Source: Pseudomonas sp. UFMG81
GTDB lineage: Bacteria; Pseudomonadota; Gammaproteobacteria; Pseudomonadales; Pseudomonadaceae
Assembly (NCBI RefSeq): GCF_015354575.1
Contig: NZ_JACAFQ010000013.1
Coordinates: forward strand, 1-64,000
DNA length: 64,000 bases
Direction of reading: 5' to 3'
The translations under genes and the position numbers were made by a program. Shown in pieces: positions 1 to 7,099 of this stretch (positions are counted from its first letter, which is position 1; the number at the start of each line of letters is the position of its first letter). Below the pieces are notes generated by a model. That model saw nothing but the letters and a program-made list of their open reading frames with translations. It ran no database searches and had not been told where the DNA came from.

Positions 1-109
1 TTGCCTGCGATTGGGCCGGTACAGGCGATAAATTCCGCCAGCCTGTTGCAGCGCGATCTCCCCAACGGCGTTAGAATGCGCGACTGATTTCTCCCCGGAT
101 GCCCGCGCC

Positions 110-901
110 TTGTTGATCGAGTCCCGCCGCCGCGCCTACCTGTCCGCCATGCAAGTGGTGCACTGGCTGCCGCGCGCCGAACTGCCGTTCGCCGCGCCGT
201 CGCGCCCGGAATTGCTGTTGCCGGTGGCACCCGTCGAGGACATCGAGTTCGACGTGCGCCCGGCGGCCTCCAGGCCAGTGCCCAGCGAAGCCCCGACGGT
301 TCCCCAGGCGCGGACCGAGCGGCCAAAGATCGAGATCCCCCGCCCGGGCAGCACGCCGAAACCGGCCATCAAGGCGGTCGAAACCGAGCAAGAAGCCCCC
401 GCGCCGCGCCCGGCCCCGGTACCCCCGCCACGTTTTGCGCTGCAACTGCTGCGCGCCGGCAGCTGCCTGCTGTTGGTGGAGCTGGCCACCGGCCAGCCAT
501 TCCAGAGCCGCGACCCTTCGTACCTGCTGCTCAAGGACATGCTTCGCGCCGCCGGCCTGCCGGACGCCCCGCAGATCATCGGCGAGCCGGTGCGCTGGCC
601 GCTGCTGATGCGCGGCAACATGGACCAGGGCCCGGACGCCGCCCGTGACTTCGTCCAGGGCTTTATCGCCGCCCGCCTGGAAGAGGCGCCCAGCACGTGC
701 CTGTGGTTGATCGGCCTGCCGGCCATTCGCTTCGCCGGCCAGGCCGACGGCGAAGCCTACTACCAAGAACTCAAGGTCGACCTGCTCGGCGATGCCTGGG
801 CCTTGCCCGGCCTTGAACTGTTGATGGACGAGCCGCAGCGCAAGGCGGACGTCTGGAAAGCCATGCGCCAGCTGATGGCGCGCTGGAAGAGCGTTGAATG
901 A
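110..901 (+). CDS. DNA polymerase III psi-subunit-like protein (cryptic HolD)
   Basis: This 263-residue protein has a Pro/Ala-rich linker at about residues 50-105 and a compact C-terminal domain at about 105-263. Its stop overlaps the rimI start (ATGA), the position held by holD in E. coli. From memory, pseudomonads have a diverged psi subunit of the clamp loader that is hard to recognise by similarity, and a gene of this length next to rimI fits it. The sequence shows no catalytic motif, so the function rests on context. The start is uncertain: the first usable codon after the upstream in-frame stop at 29-31 is TTG at 110, then TTG 113, and the first ATG is at 149. None has a strong ribosome binding site. 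Confidence 0.6.
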   Translation: MLIESRRRAYLSAMQVVHWLPRAELPFAAPSRPELLLPVAPVEDIEFDVRPAASRPVPSEAPTVPQARTERPKIEIPRPGSTPKPAIKAVETEQEAPAPRPAPVPPPRFALQLLRAGSCLLLVELATGQPFQSRDPSYLLLKDMLRAAGLPDAPQIIGEPVRWPLLMRGNMDQGPDAARDFVQGFIAARLEEAPSTCLWLIGLPAIRFAGQADGEAYYQELKVDLLGDAWALPGLELLMDEPQRKADVWKAMRQLMARWKSVE

Positions 902-1353
902 GTGAGTCGATCAGTTTCCGCCCGATGACCGAGGCGGATCTGGATGCCGTGCTGAAGATCGAGTACGCCGCCTTTAGCCACCCCTGGACCCGCGGCATTT
1001 TCCAGGATGCGCTGAAGTCGTACGAAGTGTGGCTGATGTTCGACGGCCAGCAGCAGGTTGGCCATGGTGTGATCAACGTGATCATTGACGAGGCGCACCT
1101 GCTCAATATCACCGTCAAGCCGGAGAGCCAGGGCCGTGGCATGGGCCTGCGCCTGCTCGAGCATCTGATGGCACGGGCCTATCAGCTCAATGGTCGTGAG
1201 TGCTTCCTCGAAGTGCGCGCCAGCAACCAGTCGGCCTATCGGTTGTACGAGCGCTACGGCTTCAACGAAATCGGCCGGCGCCGCGACTATTACCCGGTGG
1301 CGGGTGGGCGTGAAGATGCATTGGTGATGGCCTGTACGCTGCTGGAAGACTGA
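898..1353 (+). CDS. rimI: Ribosomal protein S18 alanine N-acetyltransferase RimI
   Basis: A 151-residue GNAT-family acetyltransferase. RimI acetylates the N-terminal alanine of ribosomal protein S18 using acetyl-CoA. The acetyl-CoA binding segment (PESQGRGMGLRLLEH, about residues 62-76) and the downstream ASNQSAYRLYERYGF motif (about 104-118) are both present, and the length is normal for the family. The ATG overlaps the stop of the upstream psi-like gene by four bases, so the two are translationally coupled. Confidence 0.93.
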   Translation: MSESISFRPMTEADLDAVLKIEYAAFSHPWTRGIFQDALKSYEVWLMFDGQQQVGHGVINVIIDEAHLLNITVKPESQGRGMGLRLLEHLMARAYQLNGRECFLEVRASNQSAYRLYERYGFNEIGRRRDYYPVAGGREDALVMACTLLED

Positions 1354-1556
1354 CGGGCGTGTAGCCCGTCAGGCGGGTTTGCAAATCGGGCTGAGCGCAC
1401 ATAGGATGAACCCCGACTACGTAGACAGCAGAAAATTTGTCGGCGGTGCTGCGTAGACCCTGGTCAGACAGGGTCATATGAAGGGAATTCGCAGGCGCAT
1501 GGGTTGTTCCGCTTCAGTGCGGGAGACTTGCCTTCGAGGCCGTCCTTCCTCCGTAG

Positions 1557-2072
1557 TCATGAAATATTCCGAATCTTGGCCTCCGTCGCGTGATACGCCG
1601 TGACGGGGGCCAAGTACGTTTTGCCTCCCTCACTACAGACTTTCACGACGGCCACGGCGTAGTAGCTACCTGTGCCGATCATCACCTTGCGGCCCGTGTT
1701 GAACAGGATGCCTTGGGCATGCTTGGGCTTGTTGAGCCCGACCTGGCTGTAGGCGCTATAGGCGCTGACCAGAATCTGCAGCGTCTCCTGCGCTGTGCAT
1801 CGGTCCTTCGTTCCCCTTGCGTGCAAAGGATGTGCGATGGCTTGTAGATCGATTCGAATACCTCGGCTCTGTGGCGTCGGCCAGCTCATTTGTTTGCAGA
1901 TACGACGAATGCGGTCGAGTTGCTTGTTGGTCAGCAGGTAAGTGAACTCGGCTGCCTGTTGCGCTTGATGCAGAGAAACGCCTGCTTCCTGCAAGGCGAC
2001 TACCTGGTTCAGCAATCTGCTGAACGCCTCAGCGAGGCTTTCGTCTCCCAATTGGGTAGGCGTTTTGTGCAT
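1557..2072 (-). CDS. Protein of unknown function; possible RelE/Barnase-type nuclease fold
   Basis: A lone 171-residue gene I do not recognise. The N-terminal half (residues 1-70) looks helical and Gln-rich. The C-terminal half (about 75-171) has an IAHPLHARGTKDR segment, an ILVSAYSAYSQV segment, then paired beta-like runs (VMIGTGSYYAVAVVKV and TYLAPVTAYHATEAKIRNI). An H-x-x-x-x-R element followed by strands ending in a T-x-Y motif recalls the phage/toxin-associated Barnase-EndoU-ColicinE5/D-RelE-like nucleases (PBECR families). That is my inference only. Base and codon use are clearly more AT-rich than the neighbours, suggesting acquisition. A terminator lies just upstream, so the gene must have its own promoter. 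No partner antitoxin or immunity gene is visible. Confidence 0.65.
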   Translation of the reverse strand: MHKTPTQLGDESLAEAFSRLLNQVVALQEAGVSLHQAQQAAEFTYLLTNKQLDRIRRICKQMSWPTPQSRGIRIDLQAIAHPLHARGTKDRCTAQETLQILVSAYSAYSQVGLNKPKHAQGILFNTGRKVMIGTGSYYAVAVVKVCSEGGKTYLAPVTAYHATEAKIRNIS

Positions 2073-2094
2073 GGCCGACTTCCTGTCGTGTGCA

Positions 2095-2128
2095 AAAACG
2101 AAGAAACCGGCACAAGGCCGGTTTCTTC
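2095..2128 (-). terminator. Rho-independent terminator (end of the 2202-3368 transcript)
   Basis: A perfect 12-bp stem (GAAGAAACCGGC at 2100-2111 with its complement at 2117-2128) and a 5-nt loop, followed on the minus strand by a run of five T. It terminates transcription from the secreted-protein gene and insulates the gene at 1557-2072. Confidence 0.85.
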
Positions 2129-2201
2129 ACCCCAGTAGCCAATGAAGCGAGTCATTGCGGGGCTGTGCGGTGGACGGATTATGTCGTGTGCAAGAGAGGC
2201 A

Positions 2202-3368
2202 TCAAAGCGCCGAATCCACCCCATTCGTTTCCAAAGGTTTACGCAAATCCCGCAAGCTGCGCGTCACTGCCCCGGTATTGCACTTGGCCGCCGCCTGCTC
2301 CGGCGTCAGCTTGCGGATGGTGCGGTAGAACAGCTCGCAGGTCTGTTTCTTCTGCGTCACCTGCCATTTGCTGGTGCAGGCATCGAGGGTGAGCTTGGCG
2401 TCGGCCTGCGGGTTGCGGCCCATACCTGCCTGCCAGCAGGCGGCAGAAAGGTCCTGGCCCATCATCTTCAAGCCGGCGGCGTCGGCCTTGTCCTGGTCGC
2501 CGTCATAGCCTTTCGGGTCGGCGGCGTACCAGATGGCGCTGGGGTGGTTGGAACCCAGTACAGGCACCTTGGCGCCACCGGCCTGCGGGGTGATGCTGAC
2601 CAGCCCCAGCACGTTGACCTTCGGGCCATACTGCTGCTCGATCCAGGCGCGCACCGGCGAGCCAAAGGCGACCATGGGCAGCGCCTTGCCGTGCTTGCTG
2701 ACGGTCATGTCCTTGACCATGTTCACTTGGTAGTCGTGGAAATAATCGTAGACCCCGGCCAGGGCGCCACCGGCATCGGACGGTGCGGCGATCGGGGCGA
2801 TGTCGACGATGGTCTGGTAGGCCGGGGTCTGGTTGGCTTCTATGCCGTTGAAGGTCAGAAGCTCGGCCCAGCGGTCGGTGGTGTTGGACTGCAGGTAGTC
2901 CTGGAAATGAGTCAGCGAGTAATCCGGCGGGAAGTGCAGCAGCTCGATGCTGCGGCGGTTCTCCAGGGCCATCCCCAGGGGCAGGAACAGGTACCAGCTG
3001 AAGTCCCAGCCGCCTTTCTGGTTGAGCCGAGTGGCGCCCTGGTAGGCCAGCTCGCCGTTGTCGAGCAGTTTGCGCAGCGGCTCGCTGTAGCCGGCCGGCA
3101 CCTCGGTGATATGGGCATGCAGCGTGTGGTTGTCGCGGGTCACTCGCACCTTGGCGTTGGCATAACCGTCGCGCTGTACGCTCTGGGTGAGGTAGTGCTC
3201 GACGGTCTGTTCCAGGGTCCAGTCGCGGTAGCAGATCACGTTGCAGTTGTTGGGGTAGGCGAACAGCCGGGTCACGCGCTGGGTATCGCCCAGGTCGATC
3301 TGCGCGTCGGCCAGGGCCAGGCCGCTGAAGGCGAGGGCGGCCAGGCCCGAGAGTGCAATCTTGTGCAT
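2202..3368 (-). CDS. Secreted protein of unknown function
   Basis: A 388-residue protein starting at the ATG at 3368, chosen because it begins a clear signal peptide (MHKIALSGLAALAFSGLALA-DA) and has GGAG six bases upstream; a longer open frame exists but adds no recognisable sequence. The mature part carries six cysteines (CNVIC near the N-terminus and Cys residues in the last quarter), suggesting disulfides in the periplasm or outside the cell. I recognise no catalytic motif or family. It is divergently arranged with a small secreted peptidase-like gene at 3435, sharing a promoter gap of only about 65 bp, so the two may be co-regulated. Confidence 0.8.
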   Translation of the reverse strand: MHKIALSGLAALAFSGLALADAQIDLGDTQRVTRLFAYPNNCNVICYRDWTLEQTVEHYLTQSVQRDGYANAKVRVTRDNHTLHAHITEVPAGYSEPLRKLLDNGELAYQGATRLNQKGGWDFSWYLFLPLGMALENRRSIELLHFPPDYSLTHFQDYLQSNTTDRWAELLTFNGIEANQTPAYQTIVDIAPIAAPSDAGGALAGVYDYFHDYQVNMVKDMTVSKHGKALPMVAFGSPVRAWIEQQYGPKVNVLGLVSITPQAGGAKVPVLGSNHPSAIWYAADPKGYDGDQDKADAAGLKMMGQDLSAACWQAGMGRNPQADAKLTLDACTSKWQVTQKKQTCELFYRTIRKLTPEQAAAKCNTGAVTRSLRDLRKPLETNGVDSAL

Positions 3369-3434
3369 GCTTAACTCCATGTCAGTGGCCGCCAGGACGG
3401 CGGGCGCGCCCATGGTGGATGAAGAGGTGGGGGA

Positions 3435-4019
3435 ATGAAAAGCGGCAGAGCATGGCTACTGGCCATCGGCTTGCTCGGTGCGGGCGCAGCCCAGGCGGAC
3501 GAGCGCGATGTGTGGATGTTTGCCCAATGGGCCGGGGATCACGAGAACCGCAGGTTCCGGGAAATGCTGGTGGATGCGCGGCTCTACGGGGTGGTGCCGA
3601 TCCACCAGTTGCTGCGTTCGGCATCGGACTGGCGTCAGTGCCGGGCGTCGCCGTTCGCGGTACCGCCGCCCAGCCACTGGCCAGCGGTGCGCTCGACCCT
3701 GACACTGCTCAAGACGCTTAACGAGCAGGGCGCCCTGCGGCAGTTCGAGGTGGTATCGGCCTATCGCGATCCCGCCCTGAATGCCTGCGCGGGTGGTGCG
3801 CCCAGCAGTGCGCACATGCGCGCCTTCGCCGTCGACCTGCTGCTGCCGGCCTGGGCCGATCCCAACCCGCTGTGCGGCTTCTGGCAGCAGCATGGTCAGG
3901 CCTGGAACATGGGGCTGGGGCGCTACCCGTCAGGGCGTATCCATATCGATACCGCCGGCTACCGCACCTGGGGCGGCGATGGCAGTTCCGGCTCGTCGTT
4001 CTGCACCAGGCCCAGATGA
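3435..4019 (+). CDS. M15-family peptidase-like secreted protein (Hedgehog/DD-peptidase fold)
   Basis: A 194-residue protein with an N-terminal signal peptide (cut near AQA-DE, residue 22). The zinc-ligand pattern of the M15 peptidases is visible: SAHMRAFAVDLLL (S-x-H-x6-D, about residues 124-136) and GRIHIDT (about 167-173) near the C-terminus. Members of this group cleave D-Ala or L-Ala/D-Glu bonds in peptidoglycan or are inactive relatives. The residues needed for zinc binding appear intact. The 3' end overlaps the tail of the convergent LysR gene by about 60 bp. The substrate is not predictable from sequence. Confidence 0.75.
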   Translation: MKSGRAWLLAIGLLGAGAAQADERDVWMFAQWAGDHENRRFREMLVDARLYGVVPIHQLLRSASDWRQCRASPFAVPPPSHWPAVRSTLTLLKTLNEQGALRQFEVVSAYRDPALNACAGGAPSSAHMRAFAVDLLLPAWADPNPLCGFWQQHGQAWNMGLGRYPSGRIHIDTAGYRTWGGDGSSGSSFCTRPR

Positions 4020-4864
4020 GCCAGGCAGGCCTGGCATTGCGCGCTGACCCACTCGGCGAAACGCTGGCGCTTGCCACCCTCGTCCAGCGGCTGCGGGCTT
4101 AGCAGGTGATAGCTGGAACCATCGCGCAGGAAGCCGAACGGCGCCTGCAACTGGCCGCTGTCCAGCTCGTCGCGGACCATCAAGGCAGAGGCCATGGCCA
4201 GCCCCAGGCCGGCGCTGGCGGCCTGGATCGACAGGTAGAAATGTTCGAAATCACTGCGTTCGCGCTGCTCGATGGCCTGGCCACTCAGGCGTAGCCAGGT
4301 TGGCCAGGCACTGAGGCGGGTGGCGCTGTGCAGCAGGCGCGGGCTCCTGCTGCCCGGCGCACCGACCGGGCCGATCCACTCATCGCAGATCTTCACGCTG
4401 TGCAACTGGCGGTCCCAGGTGAAGTCGTCGCGCCTGAGTGCCAGGTCCACACCGCTGCGGGCAAAGTCCAGCGGGCCACCAGCGGCCACCAGGTGCAGTT
4501 GCAGGTCAGGGTGGGCGGCGTGAAAAAGCGGCAGGCGAGGGATCAGCCAGCGCATGGCGATGGTCGGCTCGCAGGACACGACCAGCACATTGTCGGGCGG
4601 CTGTTGTTGCAGGCGCTGCACCGTGGCCTGCAACTGGTCGAAGATCGCCTGGGTGGTGCTGTGCAGTTCGCGGCCGGCGTGGGTCAGGAAGATCGCCCGG
4701 TTGCGCCGCTCGAACAGTTCCATCCCGAGGCTTTCTTCCAGCAAGCGTATCTGGCGGCTGACGGCACCGTGGGTGACGTGCAGCTGTTCGGCGGCGCGCA
4801 CGAAGCTTTCGGTGCGGGCGGCAACGTCGAAATATCGGAAGGCGGTGAGTGGGGGTAGTTTCAT
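3959..4864 (-). CDS. LysR-family transcriptional regulator (GcvA-like)
   Basis: The N-terminal winged helix-turn-helix is at about residues 5-60 (LTAFRYFDVAARTESFVRAA, then HGAVSRQIRLLEE), followed by a LysR substrate-binding domain from about residue 90. The ATG at 4864 is preferred to the in-frame GTG at 4876 because GGGA lies six bases before it. It is divergent from the LysE-type exporter at 5043, the usual arrangement for a LysR regulator controlling its neighbour. The inducer is probably an amino acid or related compound (inference). Its 3' end runs about 60 bp into the convergent peptidase-like gene. Confidence 0.88.
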   Translation of the reverse strand: MKLPPLTAFRYFDVAARTESFVRAAEQLHVTHGAVSRQIRLLEESLGMELFERRNRAIFLTHAGRELHSTTQAIFDQLQATVQRLQQQPPDNVLVVSCEPTIAMRWLIPRLPLFHAAHPDLQLHLVAAGGPLDFARSGVDLALRRDDFTWDRQLHSVKICDEWIGPVGAPGSRSPRLLHSATRLSAWPTWLRLSGQAIEQRERSDFEHFYLSIQAASAGLGLAMASALMVRDELDSGQLQAPFGFLRDGSSYHLLSPQPLDEGGKRQRFAEWVSAQCQACLAHLGLVQNDEPELPSPPQVR

Positions 4865-4890
4865 GGTCGGTCCCACGGGAATGAGTGATC

Positions 4891-4920
4891 GTTGTGGGAG
4901 CCGGCTTGCCGGCGATAGGG
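4891..4920. repeat. REP sequence
   Basis: A single REP unit of the GTGGGAGCCGGCTTGCCGGCGA type in the LysR/LysE-type divergent gap. It contains the internal palindrome GCCGGCTTGCCGGC. Confidence 0.8.
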
Positions 4921-5042
4921 TCCGTGATGCTAGCGCTGATATGTGATGAAAACTATCAGATCAACGCCACTATAAATCGATTTTTACCAGTTTTTATCGC
5001 CTGGATAATCCAGCTTTCAGTGAATTTGCATCGAGGATTATC

Positions 5043-5657
5043 GTGAGCGAACTTCTAGCCATTGCCCTGTTCACCATCTTGGCCGTCATCAGCCCAGGCG
5101 CCGACTTCGCCATGGTCACCCGCAGCAGTTATGCACAGGGTCGCAAGGCCGGCCTGGCCGCTGCCGTGGGTATCGCCTTGGGGGTGCAGGTGCATGTGCT
5201 GTACACCGTGTTCGGTATTGCGGTGATCATCAGTCAGAGTCCAGGGCTGTTCCTGGCGATGAAGGGGGTGGGGGCGGGTTACTTGATCTACCTCGGCTAC
5301 AAGTCCCTGACCAACACCTCGCGCATCACCCTCGATGGCCTGGCGCATGGCGAGACAAGCGTGGCGACCGCGCTGCGCACAGGCTTTTTGATCAACGCCC
5401 TGAACCCCAAGACCATGCTCTTCGTGATCAGCGCCTACACCCAGGTGGTGCAGCCGGGAACCCCGCTGGCGCTGGACTTCGCCTATGGCGCGTTCATGTC
5501 GTTCGCCCACTGGCTGTGGTTCAGCCTGGTGGCGGTGTTCTTTTCCAGCAGCAGCTTGCGCCGGGCGATGATCGAGCGGCAGGTGATGGTGGATCGGGTG
5601 ATTGGCGTGGCCTTGATCGGCCTGGGGTTGGCCGTCGCGGTGGCGGGGGTGCGATAA
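5043..5657 (+). CDS. LysE/RhtB-family amino-acid exporter
   Basis: A 204-residue inner-membrane protein with about six hydrophobic segments. The family signature near the N-terminus (ISPGADFAMVTRSS, residues 16-29) and the second-half motif GFLINALNPKTMLF (about 117-130) are both present. RhtB-family members export amino acids such as homoserine, threonine or lysine. It starts at GTG 5043, with GAGGA upstream. It is divergent from the LysR gene at 3959-4864, which is its likely regulator, and is followed directly by a strong terminator. The substrate is unknown. Confidence 0.88.
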   Translation: MSELLAIALFTILAVISPGADFAMVTRSSYAQGRKAGLAAAVGIALGVQVHVLYTVFGIAVIISQSPGLFLAMKGVGAGYLIYLGYKSLTNTSRITLDGLAHGETSVATALRTGFLINALNPKTMLFVISAYTQVVQPGTPLALDFAYGAFMSFAHWLWFSLVAVFFSSSSLRRAMIERQVMVDRVIGVALIGLGLAVAVAGVR

Positions 5658-5678
5658 CGGGTTTTTCGCAGGCAAAGA

Positions 5679-5708
5679 AAAAGGGCTTATCTTTCGATAA
5701 GCCCTTTT
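5679..5708. terminator. Bidirectional Rho-independent terminator
   Basis: A 13-bp stem (AAAAGGGCTTATC at 5679-5691 with its complement at 5696-5708) and a TTTC loop, flanked by A and T runs. It ends the exporter transcript on the plus strand and the tRNA-Met transcript on the minus strand. Confidence 0.9.
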
Positions 5709-5714
5709 AAAAGG

Positions 5715-5791
5715 TGGTGGCTACACAGGGACTTGAACCCCGGACCCCAGCATTATGAATGCTATGCTCTAACCAACTGAGCTATGTAGCC
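5715..5791 (-). tRNA. tRNA-Met (CAT), elongator type
   Basis: 77 nt including an encoded CCA. The acceptor stem (GGCTACA with TGTAGCC), a D arm with AGTTGGTTA, the anticodon loop TTCATAA with anticodon CAT, and the T loop TTCAAGT all fold correctly. The first acceptor pair is a normal G-C pair, unlike initiator tRNA, so this is the elongator methionine tRNA. Confidence 0.96.
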
Positions 5792-5887
5792 AACTTGGCG
5801 CGCATTATTAGCGTGAATCGCGATCCTGTCAACAACGTTTTCAAAAAAAATTGCCAACCTTTCAAAAACTTAGCCGGGGAGCGTGCT

Positions 5888-6820
5888 TCAGCGGACGATC
5901 AAGCCTTGCCCGAGTACGTTGTACAGGCGCAGTTGCTGGTCGCGGGCGAGAAGTTCAAGGCCCTGCGCGGGGTGGTCGAGGTCGAAATCGCCGCTGACGC
6001 GCCGGTAGCCAACCTGTTCGTCGAGTAGCCACAACCGCTGCCCCTGATAAGCCGCCAGGCGCTCCAGCACTTCGGCCAGGGGCCGATCGCTGACCTGCAG
6101 GCGGCCAGTGCGCCAGGCATCTGCTGCCTTGCCGTCGATCTTTTCCACAGGGTTGAGGTGGCTGTCAGTGAAGGTCACCCGCTCACCGGCGCTGACTAGG
6201 CGCTGGTCGCCCCCCTGCAGCACGGCAGCCTTGCCGTTTAGCACTTGCAGCTCATCATGGTCACCGAAGCGGGTGATCAATAAACGCGTGCCGAACACCT
6301 GGATGCGCGTGTCATCGACCTGCACTTCCATGGCCCGGCCATCGAGCATCACTTCCAGGTAGACCTGCCCCTGCACCAGATGCAGCAGGCGGGTGCGGCC
6401 GCGCAGGTCGACATTCATGGCGCTGGCGCCGTCCAGGTGCAGGGTCGAGCCGTCGGCCAGGCGCACGCTGCGGCGCTCGCCACCGTCGGTGTGCAGTTCG
6501 CTGCTCAAGCGTTGCAGCAGGGGCCAGTAGAGGTAGGCCAAGGCGGCCAGTGCGCTGAGGAATACCAGTGCCAGCCACAGCCCGGCCCGGTTGCGGCGCA
6601 CTTTGGCGACCCGTGGCCTTGGCCGCGCTGGCGGTGCCTGCAACTGTTGCCAATAGGCCTCCAGTTGAGCATAGGCCCGGGCGTTGAGCGGCTCCTGGCA
6701 CCAGGCGGCGAAGGCCTGGCGCAGCGCCTCGTCGCAACCGGGCTGGCGCAGGCGGGAGAACCATTCCAAGGCTTCCTGCTCGGGGTCGGGTTGGGGCTGC
6801 AAGGCGGGCATCGGGCTCAT
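5888..6820 (-). CDS. FecR-like anti-sigma/sigma-regulator without a partner sigma factor
   Basis: A 310-residue FecR-family protein. It has a cytoplasmic N-terminal domain (DUF4880-like, EWFSRLRQPGCDEALRQAFAAW, about residues 19-40), one transmembrane helix at about 86-104, then the periplasmic FecR domain (GERRSVRLADGSTLHLDGAS) and a C-terminal domain resembling STN. FecR proteins relay the signal from a ferri-siderophore receptor to a FecI sigma factor. No fecI and no TonB receptor lies next to this gene: a divergent transporter follows on one side and tRNA-Met on the other. It may serve a remote partner or be a remnant of a deleted module. A second complete FecI/FecR pair is at 12873-14331. 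Confidence 0.9.
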   Translation of the reverse strand: MSPMPALQPQPDPEQEALEWFSRLRQPGCDEALRQAFAAWCQEPLNARAYAQLEAYWQQLQAPPARPRPRVAKVRRNRAGLWLALVFLSALAALAYLYWPLLQRLSSELHTDGGERRSVRLADGSTLHLDGASAMNVDLRGRTRLLHLVQGQVYLEVMLDGRAMEVQVDDTRIQVFGTRLLITRFGDHDELQVLNGKAAVLQGGDQRLVSAGERVTFTDSHLNPVEKIDGKAADAWRTGRLQVSDRPLAEVLERLAAYQGQRLWLLDEQVGYRRVSGDFDLDHPAQGLELLARDQQLRLYNVLGQGLIVR

Positions 6821-6877
6821 GGGATCGTTCTGCTCGCAAGGGCGGGGCGTTGTACCCAGCGTCTACGGGGGAGAGCC

Positions 6878-6905
6878 AATGATGCTAAATATATTGAGAA
6901 CCATT
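6878..6905 (-). promoter_or_regulatory. Possible Fur-like site upstream of the orphan fecR
   Basis: An AT-rich stretch starting AATGATGC and ending GAGAACCATT, about 60-85 bp upstream of the fecR start. It keeps parts of the Fur consensus (AATGA and GAGAACCATT half-elements), but the match is imperfect. Confidence 0.3.
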
Positions 6906-7099
6906 TGCAAGTACGCAGGTGTGAGCGGTATCTGCCGTCTGTTCCGGGTGAGGAGGGCCTTGCGTCAGCCAGTCCTGTCTTCGCCGTGCCTGCATGGCCA
7001 GCAAGCCAGCGCCAATAGAAGAAGCAAAATAAAAAGCTAGCTTCGTATCTATTTGTTTCACGATAATCGGATCCCAACCTGCGGACGGAAATCCAGCCC

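Noticed and set aside
1..87. A 28-codon open frame running from the window edge to a stop at 85-87
   Set aside because: Too short to judge and without recognisable sequence; the AT-rich TTAGAAT at 71-77 looks more like part of a promoter.
6821..7099. A remnant of a fecI gene next to the orphan fecR
   Set aside because: Neither strand translates to recognisable sigma-factor region 2 or 4 sequence in this gap.
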